Below are positions 27,824-37,209 of a stretch of DNA of 64,000 nucleotides, in pieces (position 1 is the stretch's first letter; the number at the start of each line of letters is the position of its first letter). Source of the DNA: Hydrogenophaga sp. (lineage in GTDB: Bacteria; Pseudomonadota; Gammaproteobacteria; Burkholderiales; Burkholderiaceae_C); the NCBI RefSeq assembly GCF_030651625.1, contig NZ_JAUSCF010000023.1, positions 62,001 through 126,000 of the forward strand, given 5' to 3'. Under the pieces are notes generated by a model. The model made no database searches. It worked only from the letters and a program-made list of their open reading frames with translations, and was not told the origin of the DNA. Position numbers and translations under genes: made by a program.

Positions 27824-28218
27824 AGGGTCATGCTCCCGGAGCCACAGCCGCCACCCGTGCCACAACCACCGCTGCCGCAACCGCCACCACCCCCTCCGGT
27901 GCTGCAGCCGCTGGTGGCGGGGACCTGGGCCAAGGGCTGCTGGCTTGCGAAAATGAAGTTGAACTGGCCCGGCTCCAGCTCGACGAAATCGAGCACGGTG
28001 TCTTCCAGCAGGTCGGCGTGCGCCGCGGCGATCACCACCGCCACGTCTTCCAGCATCAGGCGCGTGTCGTTGTCCGCAACATCGTCAAAGCCCATGCCGT
28101 AGCCGATGGAGCCGTCGGGCTCGCGCCGGGCGGCCACGCGCAGGGCCAGTTGTTCGGCGTCGCTCTCGCGAGCGGCTTGTCGTATCTGCTGTGCTGCTGT
28201 TGCTGTGAGTGTGAACAT
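27820..28218 (-). CDS. dsrR: DsrR, IscA/HesB-like protein with Cys/Gly-rich tail
   Basis: A 132-aa protein. Residues 1-100 form an A-type carrier (HesB/IscA) fold ([42 protein letters not shown]), without the three cysteines that bind Fe-S in IscA, as known for DsrR. The tail after residue 103 is almost all Gly, Ser and Cys, with Cys 105, 114, 119 and 125. DsrR of purple sulfur bacteria is needed for proper Dsr levels. It sits between a dsrC paralogue and cobA. The cysteine-rich tail is an added feature. Confidence 0.85.
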   Translation of the reverse strand: MFTLTATAAQQIRQAARESDAEQLALRVAARREPDGSIGYGMGFDDVADNDTRLMLEDVAVVIAAAHADLLEDTVLDFVELEPGQFNFIFASQQPLAQVPATSGCSTGGGGGGCGSGGCGTGGGCGSGSMTL

Positions 28219-28233
28219 GCTGCGGGTCGCCTT

Positions 28234-28608
28234 TCAGTGTTCGCCTTTGGTGCGCAACAGGCCGGCCAGCCGGTTGCCCTGTTTCTGCGGACCCCCGCGG
28301 GGGAAGAGATCGTGCAGGTGGTGGTTGCTGCCGCGCTCGGGGCCCCAGACCGCCGTGAAGTGTTTGATCATGGCGCGCACCTGGGCCTGCACGCCGTGCT
28401 CGGCGTAGTACGCCCGCAGGTAGCGCACCAGCTGCCAGTGTTCGTCGGTCAGCGTCAACTCCTCCTGTGCGGCGAGCGCGCGCACGAAGTCTTCCGACCA
28501 GTCGCCGAGATGGCGCAAGTAACCTTCGGAGTCAGTTTCGACCGGGTGGCCGTTGACCGTCAGGATGCGGGTGAACGCATCGGCTGGATAGGTCAAGGTC
28601 GAGTTCAT
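28234..28608 (-). CDS. DsrC/TusE-family paralogue without cysteines (RspA-like)
   Basis: A 124-aa member of the DsrC fold: VNGHPVETDSEGYLRHLGDW, LTDEHWQLVRYLRAYYAEHG, LHDLFPRGG. The C-terminal arm reads GNRLAGLLRTKGEH, so both cysteines of true DsrC are missing; the protein contains no cysteine at all. It cannot carry the DsrC trisulfide and is more likely regulatory or structural, like the cysteine-free RspA group. The ATG at 28608 overlaps the dsrN stop (ATGA), placing it within the dsr operon. Confidence 0.88.
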   Translation of the reverse strand: MNSTLTYPADAFTRILTVNGHPVETDSEGYLRHLGDWSEDFVRALAAQEELTLTDEHWQLVRYLRAYYAEHGVQAQVRAMIKHFTAVWGPERGSNHHLHDLFPRGGPQKQGNRLAGLLRTKGEH

Positions 28609-30017
28609 GCCGCCAGCCTCTCTTGCGAGGCAACACGGGCGCTGAGCGAACGCCGGGCGCGCACGAAGTCGACAAAATGGCGTGCCCAGTCGGTGCCCGC
28701 CACGCTGCGCAGGTGGGTGTAGGTGGCCAGCAGGTTGTGCTGCACGATGCCGTCGTGCCGTCCGTCGATGCCGTGACCGCGCGTGACGCGCCAGGCAAAG
28801 CGCGTGTCTGCGGGCAGCCCGTCCAGGCTGGAATAGTGGAACTCGTGGCCGCGCAGGGACCGACCCTGCAGACCGCTCCAGGGCATGTGGTCGGTGGCGG
28901 CCAAGTGCACATACCCGCGCCCCACCGGTTTCTCGTGCAGCGTGGCATCGCCCGCCAAGGCGCCCACCATGGCGCAGCGTTCGCCGCGCCATTGCAGCGA
29001 ACGGGCCAGGTACATCAGGCCACCGCACTCGGCGTAGGTCGGCAGACCTTCCGCTATTGCAGCGGCGATCTTTGAGCGCAGCGAAGCGTTGGCCTGCAGC
29101 TCACGCATGAACAGCTCGGGGAAGCCGCCGCCGATGAAGAGACCGTCGATGGCCTCGGGCAGCGCCGGGTCGATCAGGGAGTCGAAGGGGAGCAGCTCGG
29201 CGCCGGCGTCGCGCAGGGTCTGCAGGTCATCTGGGTAGTAGAAACCGAAGGCCCGGTCCTGCGCCAGGGCGATTCGCACGGGCTTGACAAGGTTCACGGT
29301 GGGCGCCACGTGAATGGATGACAGGGCCAGCGCCGGCGCACTGGAAGCCAGCGCCCGCACGCGCTCCAGATCGACCTGGTCCGCGATGCGCTCACCGATC
29401 AGGTCGATCTGGTGTGCGGCGTCGGCGTGTTCGTTGCTCGGCATCAGGCCGAGGTGGCGTTCGGCCACCGCGAGGTCGGTGTCTTCGGCAATCGCGCCCA
29501 GCACCGGCACGTCGGTGTAGTGTTCGATCACGGCGCGCAGCTTGGCCTCGTGCCGGCTGCCGCCCAGCCGGTTCAGGATGACGCCGCCGATGCGGACCCG
29601 GCGGTCAAAGGCCTGGTAGCCCAGGATCAGCGGCGCGATGCCGCGCGTCATGCCGCGCGCGTCGATCACCAGCAGCACCGGCAGGTCCAGCAGTTGTGCG
29701 AGCGCTGCGTTGCTGTTGCTGCCGTCGAGCGCGAGACCGTCGTACAGGCCCTTGTTGCCCTCGACGATGCTGATGTCGGCGCCGACGGCCTGCCGGGCAA
29801 ACACGGCGCCGATCTGCTCCGGGGTCATGAGGTAAGGGTCGAGGTTGTGGCAGGCGCGGGCGCTGGCCCGTCCCAGCCACATCGGGTCGATGTAGTCAGG
29901 CCCCTTCTTGAAGGGCTGCACAGCGAGGCCGCGTGCGGCGAAGGCCGCGCACAGGCCCAGGCTGACCGTGGTCTTGCCCGAAGACTTGTGTGCCGCGGAG
30001 ATCAGCAGGCGGTTCAT
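28605..30017 (-). CDS. dsrN: DsrN, siroheme amidase (cobyrinate a,c-diamide synthase family)
   Basis: A 470-aa glutamine amidotransferase. The N-terminal ATP-binding part has a P-loop SAAHKSSGKTTVSLGLCAAF and VQPFKKGPDYIDPMWL. The C-terminal class I amidotransferase domain has the catalytic cysteine in PTYAECGGLMYLA and the partner histidine in RGHEFHYS. CobB-family enzymes amidate tetrapyrrole carboxylates; in dsr operons DsrN makes siroheme amide for DsrAB. It overlaps the cysteine-free dsrC paralogue downstream and follows dsrP by two bases. Confidence 0.93.
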   Translation of the reverse strand: MNRLLISAAHKSSGKTTVSLGLCAAFAARGLAVQPFKKGPDYIDPMWLGRASARACHNLDPYLMTPEQIGAVFARQAVGADISIVEGNKGLYDGLALDGSNSNAALAQLLDLPVLLVIDARGMTRGIAPLILGYQAFDRRVRIGGVILNRLGGSRHEAKLRAVIEHYTDVPVLGAIAEDTDLAVAERHLGLMPSNEHADAAHQIDLIGERIADQVDLERVRALASSAPALALSSIHVAPTVNLVKPVRIALAQDRAFGFYYPDDLQTLRDAGAELLPFDSLIDPALPEAIDGLFIGGGFPELFMRELQANASLRSKIAAAIAEGLPTYAECGGLMYLARSLQWRGERCAMVGALAGDATLHEKPVGRGYVHLAATDHMPWSGLQGRSLRGHEFHYSSLDGLPADTRFAWRVTRGHGIDGRHDGIVQHNLLATYTHLRSVAGTDWARHFVDFVRARRSLSARVASQERLAA

Positions 30018-30019
30018 GA

Positions 30020-31192
30020 TCAGACCTTGGCGGACACGAAGTCGTCCTGCGGCATGAAGTCGAAGGCGCGGACGCCCACGACCGTGAGCAGCAGGGCCGC
30101 CCCAAGACCTCCGACACCGAGCAGGAACTCTGGCAGCGAGGGAACATAGCTCGCAATCACGCCGTCGCCGAAGCTGCTGCTCACCTCGTGGCCGGGGAAG
30201 ATCTCCAGCGGGAAGGCCTGGCCGCCGATGATGAAGACATAGAGAAAGGCAAACGCGCCGCCCACGACTAGCACCGACGCGGCGAAGGTGGTTCGCTCGC
30301 TGGAGAGCCTCGGGTGAAACACCAGCAGCAGCGGCAGCACCGAGCCGATCAGCACATAGCCGACCCAGAACAGCAAGGGATAGATGCCGCCGTCGACGAG
30401 CAGGAAACGCTCGAACGCGACCTGCTTGGCGTAGTAGAGGTTTGTCAGGTGGTAGACCGCCACCAGGTACAGCGATGCAGCGATGAAGATCCCCAGCAGC
30501 CGGGCCATGCGGCGCCGGATCGCGCTGTCGAGAACGCGACCCTCCCACGCATACATCGTGGACTGCACGATAAGGAAGACCGCCAGGCCCCAGCCGAAGC
30601 TCAGCACGATGAACAGCGGCGCCAGCAGCGCCGACTGGTACGCCTGACGCGCGACCAGGAAGGCGAAGATCGAGCCGGTCCCGGTGGTCAGCACGAAGCG
30701 CCAGACGAGGGCCGCCAGGCCGGCGGTCTTCGAATACTTGTTCATGCGCCGCTCGAACATCGTCCACAGGTAGACCGCCACGATGGCCGTCATGCCCGAG
30801 TAGAGGAAGACGTTCCATGCGAAGACCGATTTGAAGTTGTAGTGTGTGGCCGCGACGATCACGCGGTCGGGCCGACCCAGGTCCAGCATCAGCACCATCA
30901 GTCCGCCCATCAGCAAGGCGATGCACAGAAGGCCCGAGAGCGGTGCGCGGTGCTTGTACGCCGCCTGGCCGAAGACCGAGCCGATCGAGGCGACGTTGAG
31001 CACGCCCGAGGCTGCGACGACCATGAAGATCGCGAACACGTGGGGCAGACCCCAGACGATCTGGTTGTTCATGCCGGTGACGATGTGGCCGTGCACCTCC
31101 ATGTAGTGCGACGCGCCCAGGCCGACGGCCGTGATCGCGCCAGCCAGGATGGCGAGCAGCCAGAAGTTGCGGGTGTCTTCGCGGGTTCTCAT
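30020..31192 (-). CDS. dsrP: DsrP, NrfD-like membrane subunit of DsrMKJOP
   Basis: A 390-aa protein with about ten TM helices (for example NFWLLAILAGAITAVGLGAS, VFAIFMVVAASGVLNVASIG). It has the NrfD-type motif LDLGRPDRVI followed by VFAWNVFLYSG. It is a quinone-interacting subunit of the complex that oxidises DsrC. It ends two bases before dsrN and starts 17 bases after dsrO. Confidence 0.93.
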   Translation of the reverse strand: MRTREDTRNFWLLAILAGAITAVGLGASHYMEVHGHIVTGMNNQIVWGLPHVFAIFMVVAASGVLNVASIGSVFGQAAYKHRAPLSGLLCIALLMGGLMVLMLDLGRPDRVIVAATHYNFKSVFAWNVFLYSGMTAIVAVYLWTMFERRMNKYSKTAGLAALVWRFVLTTGTGSIFAFLVARQAYQSALLAPLFIVLSFGWGLAVFLIVQSTMYAWEGRVLDSAIRRRMARLLGIFIAASLYLVAVYHLTNLYYAKQVAFERFLLVDGGIYPLLFWVGYVLIGSVLPLLLVFHPRLSSERTTFAASVLVVGGAFAFLYVFIIGGQAFPLEIFPGHEVSSSFGDGVIASYVPSLPEFLLGVGGLGAALLLTVVGVRAFDFMPQDDFVSAKV

Positions 31193-31209
31193 GGTCGAGC
31201 TTCCTGGGG

Positions 31210-31983
31210 CTAGATACCGTGGTAACGGACGCCAGGGTCCAGCTTCAGGTCGGCGCGCAACTGCGAGGTCTGGATCGCGCGGATGCGCTTCGAAATCTCG
31301 CTCTCCGGGTCGTTCAGGTTGCCGAAGACGATGGCGCCGTGGCCTGCGGCGCTGCAGGCCTGCACGCAGGCGGGCTGCTCGCCGCGGTCCACCTTGTGCA
31401 CGCACATCGTGCAACCCTCCACCGTGCCCATGCCGCGCGGCACGTCGGGGTTCTGGTTGGTCACGGGTTCATGGATGAACGAGCGCGCCTTGTAGGGGCA
31501 GGCCATCACACAGTAGCGGCACCCGATGCAGATGTGCTTGTCCACCAGCACGATGCCGTCGGCCCGCTTGAACGAGGCGCCGGTAGGGCACACATCCACG
31601 CAGGGTGGTTCGGCGCAGTGCTGGCACATCACGGGCAGAGACTGCGTCCTGCCGGTGCGCACCTCTTTGATCTCGATCTTGCGGATCCACTGCGCACCGG
31701 TCGTTCCGGGGTTCTCGGGCAGTCCGTTTTCGGTGCGGCAGGCGGTCACACAGTCGGTGCAGCCGCTGCTGCACTTTGTGCTGTCGATCAACATGCCCCA
31801 GCGCACCTGGGGGTCGGCACCAGCGGTGGCCGCACCGGCCGCAGGCGATGCCTGCGCAATTTCGATCAGTCGCACGCCGGGCGCCAGCAGGATGCCGGCC
31901 AGGCCCGCCGCTGCCATGCCCAGGAAGCCGCGGCGCCCGGGCTGGGCAGCCTTCTGTGACGAGGTGGGAGGCGCCGGGTTCAT
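31210..31983 (-). CDS. dsrO: DsrO, periplasmic ferredoxin subunit of DsrMKJOP
   Basis: A 257-aa protein with a Tat-type N-terminus (GRRGFLGMAAAGLAGILLAP), then cysteine groups CSSGCTDCVTAC, CQHCAEPPCVDVC, CIGCRYCVMAC and CTMCVHKV with CVQAC for several [4Fe-4S] clusters. It passes electrons on the periplasmic side between DsrJ and DsrP. The ATG at 31983 overlaps the dsrJ stop (ATGA). All features match the family. Confidence 0.93.
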   Translation of the reverse strand: MNPAPPTSSQKAAQPGRRGFLGMAAAGLAGILLAPGVRLIEIAQASPAAGAATAGADPQVRWGMLIDSTKCSSGCTDCVTACRTENGLPENPGTTGAQWIRKIEIKEVRTGRTQSLPVMCQHCAEPPCVDVCPTGASFKRADGIVLVDKHICIGCRYCVMACPYKARSFIHEPVTNQNPDVPRGMGTVEGCTMCVHKVDRGEQPACVQACSAAGHGAIVFGNLNDPESEISKRIRAIQTSQLRADLKLDPGVRYHGI

Positions 31984-32471
31984 GGTTGGGACGTTGCAGG
32001 GGCGCCCTCGGCACCGAGCGCGCGCACCAGCCGGGTGAGCTGGGCGGTGGTGCCGGTGGGGTGGGCCAACGGGTGGAAGGCCGATGTCGCCGCAGGTTTC
32101 GTGGCGTGGCATTCGAAACAGTCGATCTTCACTGCGGCAAAGCTGTGGCAGCTGACGCAGAAGTTGGTTTTGCTGGCCGCCACGCTCTGGGTGGTCTGGC
32201 TGGCGTGGCATTCAATGCAGGCCTTCAGGCTGTGCTTCGCACCGCGCACGCCACCGTGCACGGTTTCGTCGCGCTGGTGCTGGAGGAACTTCATGTGGTC
32301 ACGCCGCATGGTGGCCGGGTCTTCCACACACTGGCCACCGCGCGCGGGCTCGATCACGGGCTGCGGCACGCGAGGTGCCACACCCGGCGTATCGGCGGCC
32401 AGCACAGCGGCGCTGGCCAGCAGCAGCCACAGGGCCGCAGCGCGAGGGAGGTGTCGAAGCAGGTGGCCCAT
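31980..32471 (-). CDS. dsrJ: DsrJ, triheme cytochrome c of DsrMKJOP
   Basis: A 163-aa exported cytochrome. An N-terminal signal (RAAALWLLLASAAVLA-AD) is followed by three heme motifs CIECH, CVSCH and CFECH. Before them is the GGQCVEDPATMRRDHM segment, whose cysteine matches the unusual His/Cys heme ligand known for DsrJ. The ATG at 32471 lies five bases after the dsrL stop. It is the periplasmic redox end of the complex. Confidence 0.93.
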   Translation of the reverse strand: MGHLLRHLPRAAALWLLLASAAVLAADTPGVAPRVPQPVIEPARGGQCVEDPATMRRDHMKFLQHQRDETVHGGVRGAKHSLKACIECHASQTTQSVAASKTNFCVSCHSFAAVKIDCFECHATKPAATSAFHPLAHPTGTTAQLTRLVRALGAEGAPATSQP

Positions 32472-32476
32472 GGCCG

Positions 32477-34429
32477 TCACTCGCCCAAGCCCATCTGGAT
32501 GTAGCCGGTCGGGCAGACGTCCTGGCAGATGTGGCAGCCGATGCACTTGCTGTAGTCGGTGTCCACATAACGCCCGGTGGTGGACTTGGACTTGGGGACC
32601 TTGAACACGGCGGTCTGGGGGCAATAGACCACGCAGTTGTCGCACTCGAAGCACTGGCCACAGCTCATGCAGCGCTTGGCCTCGGCCTGGGCTTGCGCCT
32701 CCACCAGCGCCTGCAGGCGCTCGTCGAAGTTGCCCAGGGCCTCTTCGGCGGTGAGGTTGACGATGGTCCGCCGGTTGCGCGGCGTGTAGTTGAAGTGGCC
32801 GAGGAACAGCTCCTTGTGCGAGATCACGTAGCGGTCAGAGCGGTTGTCAAAGTTGTGTATCGCCACATTGCTTGCGTCGGTGCCGTGGATCGGTTCGTGC
32901 ACCTCGCTGAAACTCAGACCCTTCTCGATCATCTTGCGCTGGAGGTCGAAGACATGCACATCGATCTTGGGCCGCTTCTCCAGCGCTTCACCCTGCAGGA
33001 AGCGGTCAATGCCCTCTGCCGCGATGGCGCCGTGGCCGATGGCGGTGGTTAGAAGGTGTGGACGGATGATGTCGCCGCCGGCGAACACGCCCGGCTGTAC
33101 CTGGTAGTTCTTGTCGGCCGGCACCGCGCCCTTGCCGTTGTTGAACTCCTCCAGCCCGGTAAAGTCCACCGCCTGGCCAATCGCCGAGACAATCAGGTCG
33201 GCCGGGAGGTCTTCTTCAGTGCCTTCGATGTTCTTGATCTCCAGCTTGCCGCCCACGATCTTGGCCTCGCAGCGGATGACGCGCAGCGCTGTGGCGCGCC
33301 CGTCCGGCCCGCGGACCACACCCACTGGCGCCAGACCGCCGCGGATGGAAATGCCCTCCGACAGCGCGTGCTCGACCTCGTGGCGCGAGGCCTGCATCTT
33401 GTCCACCGCGAAGATGGAGGTCAGGGTCACGTCCGCGCCCTGCTTGGCCGACACCGCCGCCACGTCATGCGCCACATGACCCGCGATCGCATGCTCGGGG
33501 CGGTCACTCTCGTGGATCTGGTCGATGTGGCCGAGGCGGCGCGCCACGGTGGCCACATCGATCGAGGTGTCGCCACCACCGACCACCACCACGCGTTTGC
33601 CCACATGGCGCAGGCGCCCGTCGTTGAAGGCCTTGAGGAAGGAAGTCGCAGTCACGCAATTGGGTGCGTCCGCACCCTCGACCGGCAGGCCGCGGCCGGA
33701 CTGGGCGCCGAGACCGAGGAACACGGCGTCGAAATCGGCGCGGATCTGTTCCATCGTGATGTCGGTGCCGATGCGGCAGTTGGTGCGCGCCTGCACACCC
33801 AGGTCCAGGATGCGCTGGATCTCGGCGTCGAGCACCTGGCGCGGTGTGCGAAAGCCCGGGATGCCGTAGCGCATCATGCCGCCGAGCTCGGCGCGTTCGT
33901 CAAACAGCGTGACGGCGTGGCCGCGCAGCGCGAGCTGGTAGGCCGTTGACAGGCCGGCCGGGCCACCGCCGATGACCGCCACCTTTTTGCCGCTGGAGAA
34001 ATCTGGCTTCCTGAAAGCCAGGTTGTTGGCGATGGCGTACTCGCCCAGGAAGTGTTCGACCGAGTTGATGCCGACGAAGTCTTCGACCTGGTTGCGGTTG
34101 CAGCCCGATTCGCAGGGCGCCGGACAGACCCGGCCCATGACGGAGGGGAAGGGGTTGGCCTCGGTCAGGCGGCGAAAGGCGTATTCCTGCCAGGGCATGC
34201 CTGCCGGCGGCTTCTCGACGCCGCGCACGATGTTCAGATAGCCGCGAATGTCCTCACCCGATGGACAACTGCCCTGGCAGGGTGGCGTGCTCTGGATGTA
34301 GGTCGGGCACTTGTGCGAATGATCGGCGTTGAAGATCTGTTTCTGCCAAGGCCCCGGCTTGTGGTCGCCGTCCTTGTAGCGCCGGAAGTTGAGGGGCTGG
34401 ACGCTGACGGATTCGGGGTTGGCTGACAT
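32477..34429 (-). CDS. dsrL: DsrL, NAD(P)H:acceptor iron-sulfur flavoprotein
   Basis: A 650-aa protein of the glutamate-synthase small-subunit type. An N-terminal Fe-S part (HKCPTYIQSTPPCQGSCPSG, VCPAPCESGC) is followed by FAD (VAVIGGGPAGLSTAYQLALR) and NAD(P)H-binding (RVVVVGGGDTSIDVATVARR) domains. A C-terminal diferredoxin ends it (CMSCGQCFECDNCVVYC, CIGCHICQDVCPTG). DsrL interacts with DsrAB and marks the oxidative pathway. AGGAGACACGAC upstream supports the start at 34429. Confidence 0.95.
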   Translation of the reverse strand: MSANPESVSVQPLNFRRYKDGDHKPGPWQKQIFNADHSHKCPTYIQSTPPCQGSCPSGEDIRGYLNIVRGVEKPPAGMPWQEYAFRRLTEANPFPSVMGRVCPAPCESGCNRNQVEDFVGINSVEHFLGEYAIANNLAFRKPDFSSGKKVAVIGGGPAGLSTAYQLALRGHAVTLFDERAELGGMMRYGIPGFRTPRQVLDAEIQRILDLGVQARTNCRIGTDITMEQIRADFDAVFLGLGAQSGRGLPVEGADAPNCVTATSFLKAFNDGRLRHVGKRVVVVGGGDTSIDVATVARRLGHIDQIHESDRPEHAIAGHVAHDVAAVSAKQGADVTLTSIFAVDKMQASRHEVEHALSEGISIRGGLAPVGVVRGPDGRATALRVIRCEAKIVGGKLEIKNIEGTEEDLPADLIVSAIGQAVDFTGLEEFNNGKGAVPADKNYQVQPGVFAGGDIIRPHLLTTAIGHGAIAAEGIDRFLQGEALEKRPKIDVHVFDLQRKMIEKGLSFSEVHEPIHGTDASNVAIHNFDNRSDRYVISHKELFLGHFNYTPRNRRTIVNLTAEEALGNFDERLQALVEAQAQAEAKRCMSCGQCFECDNCVVYCPQTAVFKVPKSKSTTGRYVDTDYSKCIGCHICQDVCPTGYIQMGLGE

Positions 34430-34477
34430 GTCGTGTCTCCTGGGATCGTTGTGTGGTCGCGGGGCGTCGGCGCGCGC

Positions 34478-36007
34478 TTACTTGTCACCGAGCCGGATGG
34501 CCTTGCTCACGAGCTGGTGCACACCGCCCACCATGCTCATGTCAAAGCCGTACTGCGGTAGCACCTTGGTGAACTGCGCCTTGCAGATGGCGCAGATGGT
34601 GGCCATGAAGTTCACGCCGTGTTCATCGACCACGTTCTTCAGCGCCTCCATGCGCGGCAGCGCACCCTTGACGCGCAGCTCCAGCAGGTCGTCGGTCAGC
34701 AGGCCGCCGCCACCACCGCAGCAGAAGGTGCTTTCATGGATGGTTTCGGGCGCCATGTCGTGGAAGTGGTTGGCCACCGCCTTGATGATGTCGCGAGGGA
34801 TGGTGAACTGGCCGCCGGCAAAGTCGCCCATGCGCGAAGCGCGCGCGACGTTGCACGAGTCGTGGAAGGTGATGATGCGGTTGTCGTTTTTCTCTTTGTC
34901 GAATTGCAGTGCGCCGCGCTCGATCAGGTCGTGCGTGAACTCGCAGATGTGCATGGGCTGCTTGTAGCGGTGGTCCAGCTGGTTCTGCAGCTCAATGGCA
35001 AATGGATCCTTGCCACCGGCGCCGACGCCCACCAGCGTGTTCCAGAAGCTGTAGGCCACTCGCCAGGCATGTCCACATTCGCCGACCACGATGCGTTTGA
35101 CACCCAGCTCCAGCGCGGCCTCGCGGATGCGCAGCGCGATCTTGCGCAACTGCTCGTAGTTGCCGATGAACATGCCGAAGTTGCCCGCTTCGCTGGCCAT
35201 GCTGGAGAGCGTCCAGCTGACGCCCGCAGCGTGGAACACCTTGGCGTAGCCGATCAGGCTGTCCACGTGCGGCTCGCTGAAGAAGTCGGCCGACGGCGTG
35301 ATCAGCAGCACCTCGGCGCCCTTGACGTCGAGCGGGAAACGCACGTCCAGGCCGGTCTCGTCCCTGGTGTCTTCTTCCAGCCCCAGCAGGGTGTTTTCCA
35401 GCGCCGGCCCGGGAATGCCCAGGTTGTTGCCGATGCGGTGCACCTTGCCGATGATCTCGTTGGAATATTTCTGGCCCATGCCGATCGAGTCCATGATCTC
35501 GCGCGCGGCCATGGTGACTTCGGCGGTGTCGATGCCGTAGGGGCAGAACACCGAGCAGCGGCGGCATTCGGAGCACTGGTGGTAGTAGCTGTACCAGTCG
35601 TCCAGCACCTCGCGCGTCAGGTCCTTGGCGCCGACCAGTCGGGGGAAGTGTTTGCCGGCAAAGGTGAAGTAGCGGCGGTAGACCTGTCGCATCAGGTCCT
35701 GGCGCGCCACCGGCATGTTCTTGGGATCTTCGGTGCCGAGGAAGTAGTGGCATTTGTCGGAGCAGGCCCCGCAGTGCACGCAGGCGTCCATGTAGACACG
35801 CAGCGAGCGGTACTTGCCCAGCAGCTCGCCCATCTTGGCGATCGCCTTGGCTTGCCAGTCCTCCACCAGCTCACCCGGAAAGCCCAGGTTCTTCTGGATC
35901 GCTTCCGATGCCACGAAGGGCTTGAGGTGCGAGGTGGCGCCCACCTGCACCAGCGGGATGACCGGGTAGGGCTTCAGCTTGGGGGTGGTGAATGCGGCGG
36001 TGGCCAT
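34478..36007 (-). CDS. dsrK: DsrK, heterodisulfide-reductase-like subunit of DsrMKJOP
   Basis: A 509-aa cytoplasmic protein. Two [4Fe-4S] motifs, CVHCGACSDKCHY (about 76-88) and CSECRRCSVFCPYG, precede the HdrD-type catalytic region: FHDSCNVAR, STFCCGGGGG and ICAICKAQF, the CCG-type residues that hold the noncubane cluster. It oxidises/reduces the DsrC disulfide or trisulfide. It lies 16 bases downstream of dsrM. Confidence 0.95.
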   Translation of the reverse strand: MATAAFTTPKLKPYPVIPLVQVGATSHLKPFVASEAIQKNLGFPGELVEDWQAKAIAKMGELLGKYRSLRVYMDACVHCGACSDKCHYFLGTEDPKNMPVARQDLMRQVYRRYFTFAGKHFPRLVGAKDLTREVLDDWYSYYHQCSECRRCSVFCPYGIDTAEVTMAAREIMDSIGMGQKYSNEIIGKVHRIGNNLGIPGPALENTLLGLEEDTRDETGLDVRFPLDVKGAEVLLITPSADFFSEPHVDSLIGYAKVFHAAGVSWTLSSMASEAGNFGMFIGNYEQLRKIALRIREAALELGVKRIVVGECGHAWRVAYSFWNTLVGVGAGGKDPFAIELQNQLDHRYKQPMHICEFTHDLIERGALQFDKEKNDNRIITFHDSCNVARASRMGDFAGGQFTIPRDIIKAVANHFHDMAPETIHESTFCCGGGGGLLTDDLLELRVKGALPRMEALKNVVDEHGVNFMATICAICKAQFTKVLPQYGFDMSMVGGVHQLVSKAIRLGDK

Positions 36008-36023
36008 GGCGGATGGGTTCCGT

Positions 36024-36752
36024 TTATTTGTCCAGGGCCGCGGCCCAGCTGGCCAGATGCCGGGCTTCGCGCGGGTTGTCGGTCATGTTGCGCGTCGGGC
36101 TGAAGAACAGGCCAGGCGCGTGCAGCAGCTTGCTGATGGGGAAGATGATCATCAGCAGGGCCACCAGCGACAGGTGCACCAGCAGCACCGGGTCGGCAGG
36201 CAGCGGCTGGATGGACAGTCGCATCAGGCCCAGCATGAACACCTTGACCGCCACGATGTCGGTGTGCGCGACGAAGCGCATCGCCAGGCCGGTCAGGCCA
36301 ATGGCGATCAGCAGTGCCAGCATCAGGTGGTCCGATGGGGTGGAGATGTAGCGCACGCGGTCCACCAGGAAGCGCCGCGCCCACAGGCCGGCCAGACCGG
36401 CCACCATGGCGAAACCCGCGTAGGTTCCGAAGGGCTGGACCATGGCAATGGGCAGCCAGACCGGTTCCTGGAAATAGCGCACATGGCGCAGCACCACCAG
36501 CAGCAGCGCGGCATGGAACATCCAGCCAAACAGCCAGGTCCATTTGCTGGAGCGGAACAGACTCTCGAAAAACACCACTTCGCGCGTCAGGCGCCAGCCC
36601 ACGCCGGTGGTCGTGAGCGGTGCGGGTGTGAGGGCGATCTTCAACGGCGCGGGCGTGACCGCGTACTGCCGGATCTTCAACGCCAGCCCGACCACGAAGA
36701 TGGCGGTGGCCAGGTAGAACAGCGCAGCGAAGAAGATCGAGAGGGCGCTCAT
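36024..36752 (-). CDS. dsrM: DsrM, NarI-like cytochrome b subunit
   Basis: A 242-aa membrane protein with about five to six TM helices and histidines suited to ligate b hemes (WMFHAALLLVVLRHVRYFQE; LLVHLSLVALLMIIFPISKL with HAPG after it). It links DsrK to the quinone pool. It lies 77 bp after the true dsrC and directly before dsrK. Confidence 0.93.
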   Translation of the reverse strand: MSALSIFFAALFYLATAIFVVGLALKIRQYAVTPAPLKIALTPAPLTTTGVGWRLTREVVFFESLFRSSKWTWLFGWMFHAALLLVVLRHVRYFQEPVWLPIAMVQPFGTYAGFAMVAGLAGLWARRFLVDRVRYISTPSDHLMLALLIAIGLTGLAMRFVAHTDIVAVKVFMLGLMRLSIQPLPADPVLLVHLSLVALLMIIFPISKLLHAPGLFFSPTRNMTDNPREARHLASWAAALDK

Positions 36753-36829
36753 CGCATGGACCTGGGTCGGGGTGGCGAAGGGGTCAGGAAGTCAGGTCGA
36801 ACCCGGCAGGCCGGGCGGAAGCTGATGCT

Positions 36830-37162
36830 TCAGACGCAGCCGGTCGGCTTGGGCAGGCCGGCGATCTTGCAGGCCTGTTTGGCGGGGCCGTAGGGGAACA
36901 GGTCGTACAGGTACTTGCTGTTGCCCTTCTCTTCGCCGAACTGCTTGCCGATGGCCTTGGTCAGCACGCGCACGGCCGGGGCGATCTGGTACTCGTTGTA
37001 GTACTCGCGCAGGAAGTTGATGACTTCCCAGTGGTTGTCGGTCAGCGGGACCTTCTCTTCCTCGGCGATGTGCTCGGCGATCTCCCTGTTCCAGTCGGCC
37101 AGGTTGATCAGGTAGCCTTCTTCGTCGGTTTCGTAGGTGGCGCCATTGATTGCGATGCTCAT
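36830..37162 (-). CDS. dsrC: DsrC, sulfur-carrier protein with both redox cysteines
   Basis: A 110-aa canonical DsrC. The C-terminal arm KQACKIAGLPKPTGCV carries Cys98 and the penultimate Cys109, which form the trisulfide that DsrAB makes or uses and DsrK oxidises. The core has ETDEEGYLINLADWNREIA and the LYDLFPYGPAK turn. This is the only one of three DsrC-family genes in the window with the cysteines. The ribosome site GAGGAAATCACC precedes the ATG at 37162. Confidence 0.96.
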   Translation of the reverse strand: MSIAINGATYETDEEGYLINLADWNREIAEHIAEEEKVPLTDNHWEVINFLREYYNEYQIAPAVRVLTKAIGKQFGEEKGNSKYLYDLFPYGPAKQACKIAGLPKPTGCV

Positions 37163-37209
37163 GGTGATTTCCTCAGTTTGTCGGAATGAAAATGCAGCTG
37201 GCTCTGGCT

